Shown here: positions 29,439-38,416 of the stretch, piece by piece
Layout of the letters: the number at the start of each line of letters is the position of its first letter
Position numbering within the stretch: position 1 is the stretch's first letter
Source: Gemmatimonadota bacterium
Lineage (GTDB): Bacteria > Latescibacterota > UBA2968 > GCA-2709665
Assembly (NCBI GenBank): GCA_028874335.1
Contig: JAPPJY010000078.1
Coordinates: 114,310-178,309 of the forward strand
DNA: 64,000 bases
Direction of reading: 5' to 3'
Made by a program: the position numbers and the translations under genes
The notes under the pieces: generated by a model
What the model was told of the DNA's origin: nothing
Seen by the model: the letters and a program-made list of their open reading frames with translations, nothing else
Database searches by the model: none

Positions 29439-30776
29439 CTACCCCGGTACCCGGATGGATTTGTCCTGATGTATGGGGCATCGTCCTTCTTCGATATGGG
29501 CCTCGAACTCGCTGCGGAATGTATGCACGAATCCGTGGATCGGATTTGCAAATGCCCCGCCGAAACCGCAGATGGTCGTCAACCTCGAGGGCGGGCATAA
29601 AAACGGCCCGACGTTATGGGCAACGTCGAGCAGCGTATCCAGGTCGCCCGGCTGCCCCTGTCCCTCTTCGATTCTCGACACGATGTCTCGCGCCCAGGGA
29701 CATCCCTCTCGGCACGGCGTACACTGACCGCAGGACTCGTGCGCGAAGAAGACCATGAAATTCAGCAGCGCGTCTACCATGCAGGTTGTTTCGTCCATCA
29801 CGATGATCCCGCCCGTGCCGAACATGCCCTGGAAATCGCCGCCGCCGGGTGCCAGGAAATTCGACGGGTCCATCACGATATCGATCTGGTCGGGTGTCAT
29901 CGGAGGCGTTGAGGCCCCGCCCGGAATCACCGCTTTCAGTTCACGCCCGTCGCGCACGCCGCCCGCGAAATCCTCCACGATCTGGCGCATCGTGACCGAA
30001 CCGGTTTCCAGCTCGAACATCCCCGGCCTGTTCACGTGCCCGCTGACACAGAAGATGAACGTACCGGGAAACCGTTCGCTGCCGATTCCTTTGAACCAGT
30101 CCGCGCCGCGGTTCACGATATGGGGTACATAGGAGAGCGTCTGGACGTTGTTCACGGTGGTGGGCTGTTCGAAAACACCCTGCTGGGCGGGAAACGGAGG
30201 CTTCGAACGCGGCTCGGCCCGGTTGCCGTTCAGGGACTGGATCAGGCCCATTTCCTCGCCGCAGATATAGGCCCCGGCGCCGGGATGGACGTAGACTTCA
30301 AGATCGTAGCCGGAACCCAGAATGTCCCGGCCGATGTATCCTGCCGCCCGCGCTTCGGCAATCGCCCGTTCCACGATCGTTCTCGCCTCGAACATTTCGC
30401 CGCGGATGTAGACGTATGCCACGCTCACCCGCATCGCGTACGAGGCGATGATGGTGCCTTCCAGCATCTGATGCGGATTCTGCTCCATCAGGTGCCGGTC
30501 CTTGAACGTGCCCGGTTCGCTCTCGTCGGCATTTACGCAGAGATAGCTGGGCTCCCGGGGTTCTTTCGGCATGAAACCCCATTTGACGCCGGCCGGAAAC
30601 CACGCGCCTCCCCGACCCGCCAGCGCCGCCTCCCGCACCTCGTCGATCACCTCGTCCTGAGACATCCCGAAGGCTTTCTCAATGGCCGTGTATCCGCCAT
30701 GGGCCCGGTACACGTCGATGTTCCCGAGGCCTTCGACGCCGAACAGTTCGGTGATGATTTTATATTCTTCCGGCAT
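29439..30776 (-). CDS. nuoF: NADH-quinone oxidoreductase subunit F
   Basis: 'GRGGAWFPAGVKWGFMP', 'CVNADESEPGTFKDR', 'GAGAYICGEEMGLIQSLNGNRAEPRSKPPFP', 'ESCGQCTPCREG'. Confidence 0.95.
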   Translation of the reverse strand: MPEEYKIITELFGVEGLGNIDVYRAHGGYTAIEKAFGMSQDEVIDEVREAALAGRGGAWFPAGVKWGFMPKEPREPSYLCVNADESEPGTFKDRHLMEQNPHQMLEGTIIASYAMRVSVAYVYIRGEMFEARTIVERAIAEARAAGYIGRDILGSGYDLEVYVHPGAGAYICGEEMGLIQSLNGNRAEPRSKPPFPAQQGVFEQPTTVNNVQTLSYVPHIVNRGADWFKGIGSERFPGTFIFCVSGHVNRPGMFELETGSVTMRQIVEDFAGGVRDGRELKAVIPGGASTPPMTPDQIDIVMDPSNFLAPGGGDFQGMFGTGGIIVMDETTCMVDALLNFMVFFAHESCGQCTPCREGCPWARDIVSRIEEGQGQPGDLDTLLDVAHNVGPFLCPPSRLTTICGFGGAFANPIHGFVHTFRSEFEAHIEEGRCPIHQDKSIRVPG

Positions 30777-30796
30777 ATCCGTTCAATCGTACCGCT

Positions 30797-31276
30797 TCAC
30801 GCGCACCTGTCGAGCAGACGGTCCAGCTTCTCCCGCGTCACGCAGCGATGCAGATCCTCGTTGATCAGAACCGCCGGCGCACCCTCGCAGGCAGCGATGC
30901 ACTCCACCTTGGCCAGCGTGAACCGTCCGTCCCCGGAGGTTTCGCCCACGTCGATTTTCAGCTTTTCCTTAATGTGTTTCGTGATTTCTCCGGCCCCACA
31001 CAGCGCACAGGACAGCGTTCCGCACACATGGATGACGTATTTGCCCACGGGCGCCTTGTGGAACATCGGATAGAAGCTCATCACGCCGGCGGCGTGGGCG
31101 GGCGGGATTTCCAGAAGATCCGCGACGTATCTCAGCCCTTCCAGAGATAGATACCCCCACTCCTTCTGCGCCAGGTGCAGAACCGGAAGGATTGCCGCCT
31201 TGCGCCACTCCGGCGGATAGTGCGTGATGATCTCCTCACACTTCTTCCGCGTCTGTTCCGACAGGGCGATCGCCAT
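30797..31276 (-). CDS. nuoE: NADH-quinone oxidoreductase subunit E
   Basis: 159 aa thioredoxin-like 2Fe-2S; 'CGTLSCALCGA...VECIAACEGAPAVLIN'. Confidence 0.94.
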   Translation of the reverse strand: MAIALSEQTRKKCEEIITHYPPEWRKAAILPVLHLAQKEWGYLSLEGLRYVADLLEIPPAHAAGVMSFYPMFHKAPVGKYVIHVCGTLSCALCGAGEITKHIKEKLKIDVGETSGDGRFTLAKVECIAACEGAPAVLINEDLHRCVTREKLDRLLDRCA

Positions 31277-31306
31277 GTTTATGGATCCACGAAAATGATG
31301 CCGCGG

Positions 31307-33079
31307 TCAGCGATCCAGCTCTCCCGCGATGACATTGATGCTTCCCAGAATGGCAACGACGTCGGCCACCATATGTCCGTGCGCCAGTTGCGGAAAACAC
31401 TGGTAATTCATGAACGACGGGGGCCTCACCCGAAGCCGGTAAGCGGCCCCGCTTCCGTCGCTGACAATATAGAAGCCCAATTCTCCGTTGGGACTCTCCG
31501 TAGGCACGTAAATCTCTCCCGGCGGGGGCGCGATCCCGTGATCGTCCATCGTCACCTTGAAGTGGTGGATCAGCGATTCCATCCCGGTATACACGGCGTC
31601 TTTCTCCGGGAGAATGACCTTGGCGTCGTCAACCTTGACGGCGCCCCCGGGCAGATGGTTCACGGCCTGTTCGACGATCCGGACGCTCTGGTTCAGTTCC
31701 TCCATCCGGACCAGGTAGCGGTCGTAGACGTCGCCCTTTTCGCCCACGGGAATCTCAAAGTCGTATTCTTCGTAGCCCAGATATGGCTCGGCCTTTCGCA
31801 AGTCGTAGTTCACGCCCGATCCGCGTGCCATCGGTCCCGTCAGGTTCCACGCGATGGCGTCTTCGCCGGAAATCACGCCAATTCCCTTGGTGCGGTCGAT
31901 CCAGATTCTGTTCCGGGTTAACAGCCTGTCCACCTCCCCTGCCGCCCTGGGGAATTGCGCCGTGAAATCGGTTACCAGTTCGTGGAAATTGTCGGGCACG
32001 TCCCAGCCCAGGCCTCCGACCCGCGTGTAGCTCGTCGTCAGACGGGTACCGGTGACGGCCTCGAAGATATCGTACAGGCGTTCGCGTTGTTCAAAGGTGT
32101 ACAGAAATACTGTCATCGCGCCGATATCCAGCGCATGGGTGCCCAGCCAGACCATATGGTCCGCGATGCGCGACAGCTCCGACAGGATGACGCGGATTAC
32201 CGTTGCGCGCGGCGGGACCTCCAGACCCATCAGCTTTTCCACCGTCATTGCAAAGCCGATGTTATTGCACAACGGCGAGAGATAGTTCATCCGGTCCGTC
32301 ACCGTGACCCACTGGTTGTACGTATGGTGTTCCCCCAGTTTTTCGAAGCCGGTATGCAGGTAGCCGATGTCCGGTAGGCATCTGGAGATGCGCTCGCCGT
32401 CCAGTTCGAGCGTGAGCCGAAGCGTACCGTGGGTTGCCGGGTGCTGGGGCCCGAGGTTCAGGACCATCCGCTCCGACGCCAGCGGATCGCCGCCGGCCGG
32501 ATCATCGCCCTCGAAGGGATTGCCCTCGAACCCGGGATCTTCCGGCGCGATGACGTCCCGTTCACCGCGCCCCTTAACAGGGTAGTCTTTCCTCAGGGGA
32601 TGGTACTTGAAATTCACCGGCATCAATATCCGACGCAGATCCGGATGTCCCTCGAACCGGATGCCGAACATATCGTAGGCTTCCCGCTCCGGCCATTCGG
32701 CCCCCTTCCACAACCCGCACGCGGACGGGATGCCGCAGGTCCTGTCGTCTACTTTCGCCCTGAGCCTGAACCGGTGGTTGTGCGGGTGGGAATAAAGGTG
32801 ATAGACCACGTTGAACCGGGTACCCGGATGCGGTCCCGGATATTCGGAATAGTCGACCGCCGTCACATCCGACAGACGGTCATACGCCAGGTCAGGATCG
32901 TCCCGGAGGAACGCCAGCATATCCGACGCCCGGTCCGCCTCGCAAACCGCCGTCCGGTCGCCGCGGGACCCGGAAACCTCCAGGACGTCTTCGCCGAACC
33001 GTTCCTCAAGCTTCTTCGAAGTCAGGTTATCAACGTCCGTGTGCGCAATCGGCGACCCGTTCTTCTTTTCCATGGGCAT
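31307..33079 (-). CDS. nuoCD: NADH-quinone oxidoreductase fused subunits C and D
   Basis: NuoC segment ('[14 protein letters not shown]...[24 protein letters not shown]') followed in frame by NuoD ('[22 protein letters not shown]...'). Confidence 0.95.
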   Translation of the reverse strand: MPMEKKNGSPIAHTDVDNLTSKKLEERFGEDVLEVSGSRGDRTAVCEADRASDMLAFLRDDPDLAYDRLSDVTAVDYSEYPGPHPGTRFNVVYHLYSHPHNHRFRLRAKVDDRTCGIPSACGLWKGAEWPEREAYDMFGIRFEGHPDLRRILMPVNFKYHPLRKDYPVKGRGERDVIAPEDPGFEGNPFEGDDPAGGDPLASERMVLNLGPQHPATHGTLRLTLELDGERISRCLPDIGYLHTGFEKLGEHHTYNQWVTVTDRMNYLSPLCNNIGFAMTVEKLMGLEVPPRATVIRVILSELSRIADHMVWLGTHALDIGAMTVFLYTFEQRERLYDIFEAVTGTRLTTSYTRVGGLGWDVPDNFHELVTDFTAQFPRAAGEVDRLLTRNRIWIDRTKGIGVISGEDAIAWNLTGPMARGSGVNYDLRKAEPYLGYEEYDFEIPVGEKGDVYDRYLVRMEELNQSVRIVEQAVNHLPGGAVKVDDAKVILPEKDAVYTGMESLIHHFKVTMDDHGIAPPPGEIYVPTESPNGELGFYIVSDGSGAAYRLRVRPPSFMNYQCFPQLAHGHMVADVVAILGSINVIAGELDR

Positions 33080-33135
33080 GCGTTGGCCCAATCTTGGCCA
33101 GTCGTTGAAAGTCTGTTTTTCGGTCGCTTCCGACC

Positions 33136-33501
33136 TCAGTCCCAATCCAGCCCGCCCTTGCGCCAGACATACGCGAGCCCGAGAGCCAGGACCCCGAGAA
33201 ACACCGCCATTTCCGTAAAAACAAAGGTCCCCTGGGCCAGCAGATCCTTGAAGACAACGGCCCAGGGGTATAGAAAAACGACTTCGATATCGAAGACGAT
33301 AAACAGCATCGCCACAACGTAGAACTTGACGGAAAACCGCAGCCTGGCGTCGCCCACGGGAGGAACGCCCGACTCGTACGGCGACAATTTCACCGGGTTG
33401 GGACGGCGGGGTCCGAACAGATGCGTAATGATTAAACTGACGGCTGCAAACCCGACGGCAACTGCCATCAGAATAACAATCGGAAGATAATCGACCAGCA
33501 T
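33136..33501 (-). CDS. nuoA: NADH-quinone oxidoreductase subunit A
   Basis: '[45 protein letters not shown]'; start [11 protein letters not shown]. Confidence 0.95.
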   Translation of the reverse strand: MLVDYLPIVILMAVAVGFAAVSLIITHLFGPRRPNPVKLSPYESGVPPVGDARLRFSVKFYVVAMLFIVFDIEVVFLYPWAVVFKDLLAQGTFVFTEMAVFLGVLALGLAYVWRKGGLDWD

Positions 33502-33580
33502 CGTGTCCTTGGACCTCTCGCGGGCTAAAAAAGCAGTTCTGGAATAGTACTTCTTCCGACGACCGCTTTTCGGCGGTGTT

Positions 33581-33609
33581 AGTATATCATAAGGATTGTT
33601 AAATGTCAA
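33581..33609 (-). promoter_or_regulatory. Near-consensus sigma70 promoter of the nuo operon
   Basis: Minus strand TTGACA (33609-33604), 17 bp spacer, TATACT (33586-33581). Confidence 0.85.
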
Positions 33610-33911
33610 GCCATTCCAGAACAATCAACACGCATATTTCTGCGTGCGATTGCGAGGTCCGTTTGGGGGCGACAATCCAGCGCTGAACGCGGGAATTCGG
33701 GCCGCCGATTCACGGCTCGAACGGGCGAATATCCGTTGACACAGACCGCGATGTCGCTCATATTGTCGCTCAGTACGGAGTGCGATTGAAGTGAGATGCG
33801 CCAATCGCGAATTCGTCGACGACGATCGATAGTGTCCCCTGACAGACCGTTGAAAGCGTCTGTCCGGTGTGCGTCCGGTTCCTGCCACGGTTTTCTGACG
33901 AGAAACAAGCC

Positions 33912-34490
33912 ATGTTTCGCCGGGTACTTTCCTTTTTGAACGCCAAGCCGCCTCCGCCTCCGTCGCCCCAGCTGGAAATGCAGAGGGATACGCTGCAGGA
34001 CCTGCCGGAGGTCCGGATCCCCGAAGGGTATGGCCTGCGAACCTACCGGTCCGGCGACGAAGCGGGGTGGTGCGCAATCATGGAAGGCAACGTGGGACGG
34101 GACTGGACGCCTGAATTGTGTCGTGAGAAACTCGTCAACGATCCTCGGTTTCATCCCGACAGCCTCTTTTTCGCCACACTCGATTCCCGACTTGTGGGTT
34201 CCGCGTGCGCCTGGAGCCGGGACCTGACGGAACGCATCGTGGGTGAAGTGCACATGGTTGCCGTACACGAAAGCCAGCGCGGCAAGGGCCTGGGACACCT
34301 TGTCAACGCGGCCGTACTCCACCGGCTCAAAGACCTGGGCTATCGCCAGGCCCACCTGTTGACCGACGACTGGCGCGTCCCGGCCATCAAGAGCTATCTC
34401 TCCGCCGGCTTCCGGCCCCTGCACACCCACGACACCCATGCGAAACGGTGGTCGGACGTCCTTGCCCGCATTGGCATCGAGACTGGCTGA
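33912..34490 (+). CDS. GNAT family N-acetyltransferase
   Basis: 'VHMVAVHESQRGKGLGHLVNAAVLHRLKDLGYRQAHLLTDDWRVPAIKSYLSAGFRP' (acetyl-CoA binding motif QRGKGLG). Confidence 0.88.
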   Translation: MFRRVLSFLNAKPPPPPSPQLEMQRDTLQDLPEVRIPEGYGLRTYRSGDEAGWCAIMEGNVGRDWTPELCREKLVNDPRFHPDSLFFATLDSRLVGSACAWSRDLTERIVGEVHMVAVHESQRGKGLGHLVNAAVLHRLKDLGYRQAHLLTDDWRVPAIKSYLSAGFRPLHTHDTHAKRWSDVLARIGIETG

Positions 34491-34577
34491 CCCTTCGGTA
34501 ATCGACCTGAGTTCAGCACATCTGTCAATCCACCAAAATGCCTTGTTTTTCAGCGCCATTTGCGAAAAGAGACAGAA

Positions 34578-35645
34578 ATGAAAGCCGCCGTTCTCCACAG
34601 ACCGCTGACCCGCGTCTCCGTCGAAGGAGTGGAAATCGCGCCTCCTCGCGAGGGTGAAGTGCTTCTCGAGATCGTCGGCGCCGGGGTTTGCCACAGCGAC
34701 TATCACCTCGTCGACGGGCATGTCGCGCCTCGCGCGCTTCCCTGGGTGATGGGACACGAGGGCGCTGGGATCGTCAGGGAAGTCGGCCCGGGTGTGACCA
34801 GCGTTGGATGCGGCGACAGGATCATCCTCTCACTCGATGCTATGTGCGGCCATTGCCGCAATTGCAGCGAGGGAAGCCCCGCGCTTTGCGAAACCCATCA
34901 GGGCGAAATCCCGAGTCGCATCTCCAGGAACGGGAAGGTCTATTTCCACAACAGGCCCACGTATACCGAACAGACCATCGTATCGGCGGATGCGTGCGTC
35001 AGGGTGCCGGATGACACGAACCTTCGCAGCGCGTGTCTGATCAGCTGCGCGGTCATTACCGGTATCGGCGCCGTGGTCAATCGCGCACAGGTGGAAGCAG
35101 GCGCCACAATGGCGGTGTTCGGCTGCGGGGGCGTGGGCCTCAACGTCATCCAGGGCGGTGTGCTCGCATCGGCGGGAAAGATCATCGCCGTGGACCGGGT
35201 AACTTACAAACTGGAGTTGGCGGAACAGTTCGGCGCCACGCATTTCGTCAACGCCGGAAGCGAAGATCCCGTACAGCGGATCTTGGAGATCACCGGCGGC
35301 GGCGCCGACTATGCCTTTGAAGTCGTTGGATTTCCGGCGCTGGTCAGGCAGGCGTTTGCATCGGTCCGCACCAGTGGAACCGCGGTAATGGTGGGGGTGC
35401 AGCCCACCGGCCAGGATGTTTCCGTTGACGGCGATGATCTCTTGCGGGACCGCGCCGTGATGGGTTCCTGGCACGGTGCCGCACGCGCCCGGGTGGATTT
35501 CCTCTGGATTCTGGATCTGTACCGTCAGGGAAAGGTCAAGCTGGACGAGTTGATATCCCGCTACCGCCCTCTGGATGAGATCAACGAGGCATTCGAAGAT
35601 ATGGTCCAGGGTAGAGTCGCGCGAACAGTGCTTGTTTTTGATTGA
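34578..35645 (+). CDS. Zn-dependent alcohol dehydrogenase (MDR superfamily)
   Basis: 'GVCHSDYHLVDGHVAPRALPWVMGHEGAGIVREVG', structural-zinc 'CGHCRNCSEGSPALC', 'VFGCGGVGLNVIQGG'. Confidence 0.93.
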   Translation: MKAAVLHRPLTRVSVEGVEIAPPREGEVLLEIVGAGVCHSDYHLVDGHVAPRALPWVMGHEGAGIVREVGPGVTSVGCGDRIILSLDAMCGHCRNCSEGSPALCETHQGEIPSRISRNGKVYFHNRPTYTEQTIVSADACVRVPDDTNLRSACLISCAVITGIGAVVNRAQVEAGATMAVFGCGGVGLNVIQGGVLASAGKIIAVDRVTYKLELAEQFGATHFVNAGSEDPVQRILEITGGGADYAFEVVGFPALVRQAFASVRTSGTAVMVGVQPTGQDVSVDGDDLLRDRAVMGSWHGAARARVDFLWILDLYRQGKVKLDELISRYRPLDEINEAFEDMVQGRVARTVLVFD

Positions 35646-35666
35646 GGAGATGCAGGACAGAGGAGG

Positions 35667-35865
35667 CAACCTTGACTCGTCGTTTTTCGGGGACGTTAAA
35701 TCGTATATTTGCAATCTGATAAATGCGATTAAACTGCGGACTACCAGGATACATCTGGTCACCGGACGTGAACGCAAATATCATCCTTATGAACGACCTC
35801 GATACCCCGTTTCGCACCGGTCCTTTTTGTGCTTTTTGTGGTCAATTTGCCATTTTCGAATTGAG
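35667..35865. repeat. Copy A of a diverged ~190 bp dispersed intergenic repeat
   Basis: Shares blocks with 37613-37810: aaccttga, ttttcggggacgttaa, gcgatta, taccaggataca, ggtca-tgg-cgtgaa, gtttcg, attgagg. Confidence 0.65.
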
Positions 35866-35873
35866 GATAAGGC

Positions 35874-36722
35874 GTGTCCGAATTGAATGCGGTAAACCTT
35901 CCAAAGGTCCCGTTTGGACGATATCGGATCAGCCGGCTCATCATGGGCGACAATCCGATCTACGGGTATTCGCACTTCAATCAGTTACTCTCAGAGCATC
36001 AGAGAGAAGCCAATTCGTCGGACCAGGTGATGGCGACCCTCCGACGCGCGGAAGAAGTGGGCGTAAACGCCTGGCAAAATACGCTTACCGAACGTTCTGC
36101 CGCAGATCTTCGGCGATACCGCGACGAGGGAGGCGCGATCCATTACTTCTGTCTCAGCGGGGGCGGAAACTGGTACGAGGATCCGTCGCTGATCGACGAA
36201 GCCGCCACGCATGAACCCATCGGAATGGCGCCGCATGGAAGCGGGGTCGCAGGGCGGTGTCTCAAGGAGAATCGCCTCGGACATCTTCAGGAAATCCTCA
36301 AGCGCATTCGTGGCACCGGGACCATGGTCGGCCTGTCGGTACATAATCCCCGCATCATCGATATTGCCGAAGACGAAGATTGGGACATCGATTATTACAT
36401 GACCGCCCTGTATTATCTGGAGGGTGCACAAAAGGAATTCGAACGAAACTTCGGTCATCCGCCCCTTGGTGAAATCTACCTCCGCGAACATCGCGAACGT
36501 ATGTGTCGGATTATCAGGAATACCGCCAAACCCTGTATTGCATTCAAAGTCCTCGCGGCCGGACGTTCCATCGGTTCCGGGAACCAGATTCGCGAAGAGT
36601 TCGCATTCACGCTGAACAATATCAAATCCAATGATATACTTCTGGTCGGGATGTATCAGAAATTCAACGATCAACTGGGCGAAAATGCGGCGATGGTAGC
36701 GGAATTGTGTCAGGGATCTTGA
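35874..36722 (+). CDS. Aldo/keto reductase-like TIM-barrel family protein
   Basis: 'VPFGRYRISRLIMGDNPIYGYSHFNQ...CIAFKVLAAGRSIG' barrel-like pattern. Confidence 0.5.
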   Translation: MSELNAVNLPKVPFGRYRISRLIMGDNPIYGYSHFNQLLSEHQREANSSDQVMATLRRAEEVGVNAWQNTLTERSAADLRRYRDEGGAIHYFCLSGGGNWYEDPSLIDEAATHEPIGMAPHGSGVAGRCLKENRLGHLQEILKRIRGTGTMVGLSVHNPRIIDIAEDEDWDIDYYMTALYYLEGAQKEFERNFGHPPLGEIYLREHRERMCRIIRNTAKPCIAFKVLAAGRSIGSGNQIREEFAFTLNNIKSNDILLVGMYQKFNDQLGENAAMVAELCQGS

Positions 36723-37268
36723 ACGCCCCCAAGCCCGGCGCGGAACAGCCTTCCAACCGGTCGACCTCAGCCCTGAAGGGATCGTAGATTACCAGGTCCG
36801 CTCAGGGCTCGTGTTTTTTCCGTGTACAATCAGGAGCGATGGGGAAGTTAGCGTTGAGTTTGTTATGGAAAACACGCCATGCCATGCCCATCCCGTGACT
36901 TCCCTCCGTGCCCTCCACGTACCCTGCGGCGCCATTCCCGAAATGACGGCTCGCAGGGTTGCGATTGGTGATAATTCCTTTAAATTTTCTATAGGACGGA
37001 GCCCGTCTCTGTGTCACTGGCTTCAGAGACGTGGTTTGTTCTCCCAGGTACCACACTGTTACGGTTCTATCCGTTCCAGTTGCTCCGGAAGTCCTCCGGC
37101 GGTTTTTCTGAATTGTATCGAGTCGGCTTCGGACTCAATTTGGAGTCGATGCCTGAACCCGGCCTGCCGGCGCCGACCCGACATCGCGGACGGGCGCTGT
37201 CCCGAGTCCTCTGAAAAATGCCTGCGAAACGGGTATGCGGGGAACTTCAGCAGTTAGGACGGATCGTC

Positions 37269-37616
37269 ATGGATCTGGACGTTACATGGGAGCGGAAGCA
37301 CGGAGTCCTGATCGCAGTCCTCGCGGGTCGCATCGATGGCAACAATGCCGAAGTTCTTCAGGATACGCTGGAGTTTGGAATCGGCCCGGAAGAAAGTGCT
37401 CTGATCCTGGATTTCGAGCAGGTCACTTTCATCAGCAGCGCGGGGCTCCGCGTTGGTGTGATCATCGCCTGGAAATTCAAGGACCCCGGAAAGCAATTCG
37501 GCGTATGCACGCTCACCGATCCGGTCCGTGAAGTCATCACCATCAGCGGTTTCGATCAGATAATCGACATTTACGCGTCACAGGCAGAGGCAATCAAAGC
37601 GTTCGAGGATAACTAA
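37269..37616 (+). CDS. STAS-domain protein (anti-sigma factor antagonist-like)
   Basis: 'LAGRIDGNNAEVLQDTLEFGI...LILDFEQVTFISSAGLRVGVIIAWKF' with conserved ISSAGLR. Confidence 0.9.
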   Translation: MDLDVTWERKHGVLIAVLAGRIDGNNAEVLQDTLEFGIGPEESALILDFEQVTFISSAGLRVGVIIAWKFKDPGKQFGVCTLTDPVREVITISGFDQIIDIYASQAEAIKAFEDN

Positions 37617-37810
37617 CCTTGATTCCTAAGTTTTCGGGGACGTTAATTCGAATATGTGCTTGTAAATAAAGGCGATTAGAAGGCTGATTACCAGGATACA
37701 CCAGGTCACTGGCCGTGAAGGGAAAAAACGTCTTTCCATACGTCGATAACGCCCTGTTTCGGAGGGTTTTATCGCGTCGCCGCGTTGCTGTTTTTTTTCG
37801 GATTGAGGCT
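37613..37810. repeat. Copy B of the ~190 bp dispersed intergenic repeat
   Basis: See copy A (35667-35865). Confidence 0.6.
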
Positions 37811-37881
37811 AAGCTGAATCCTGGAGAAAGTGCATTCATTCGTGAAACAGAAGACCGACCCAAAAGAACCGGAGCGAAGCC

Positions 37882-38163
37882 ATGAACAGCGATGAAGAAA
37901 AAATCGGATCGATGCAGAGCGCGGTTGACATGCAGATCATTGGCGACAACATCTCCGACATTGCTGAATTCACGATCGACAAGTATGAATTCAGGAATGA
38001 CAACACCCTCTCTTCGGATGTGCGGGAAAAAGCGGCCGCGAGGATCGAGGAGGCGCTCTGGGAGCGGGTTAACGAACTGAACCTGTTGCGCAAACAGTAC
38101 CTGGCAGGGCTGTTCAGCCTGGCAGATGAGAAGCTTAGCGAGGTTGTCGATAAGCGGGAATAA
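37882..38163 (+). CDS. Hypothetical 93-aa protein
   Basis: Acidic, helical 93 aa ORF between the STAS gene and the permease gene; SD-like ccggagcgaag upstream. Confidence 0.55.
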   Translation: MNSDEEKIGSMQSAVDMQIIGDNISDIAEFTIDKYEFRNDNTLSSDVREKAAARIEEALWERVNELNLLRKQYLAGLFSLADEKLSEVVDKRE

Positions 38164-38416
38164 CGATCGGTCCCATCCTGCCGGTCGTCCCGGAAAAGGA
38201 TGAGGGGGTCCGAAATCTGCGATCGCCGGCACGATCTTGCGGTGCCGGGTACGGGAAGTTGAGTACGGGGGTGGGAACAGGCGGCCCGTGAACTCAACGA
38301 AGCCTTTTTAGAATTCCGATTTACGGGCAGCGCGCGAGCATTCCAGCGGTGGGCACGCGGGCGACCCGCAAAGGATTTTAAAAGGGCTTTTTCGTTTTGT
38401 AACTTGAAGCCTCACC

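Noticed and set aside
33606-34757. 383-aa minus-strand ORF
   Set aside because: Antisense to the GNAT acetyltransferase and the start of the alcohol dehydrogenase, with no recognisable motifs.
37594-38232. 212-aa minus-strand ORF
   Set aside because: Runs antisense to the 93-aa ORF and through the dispersed repeat, with low-quality composition.
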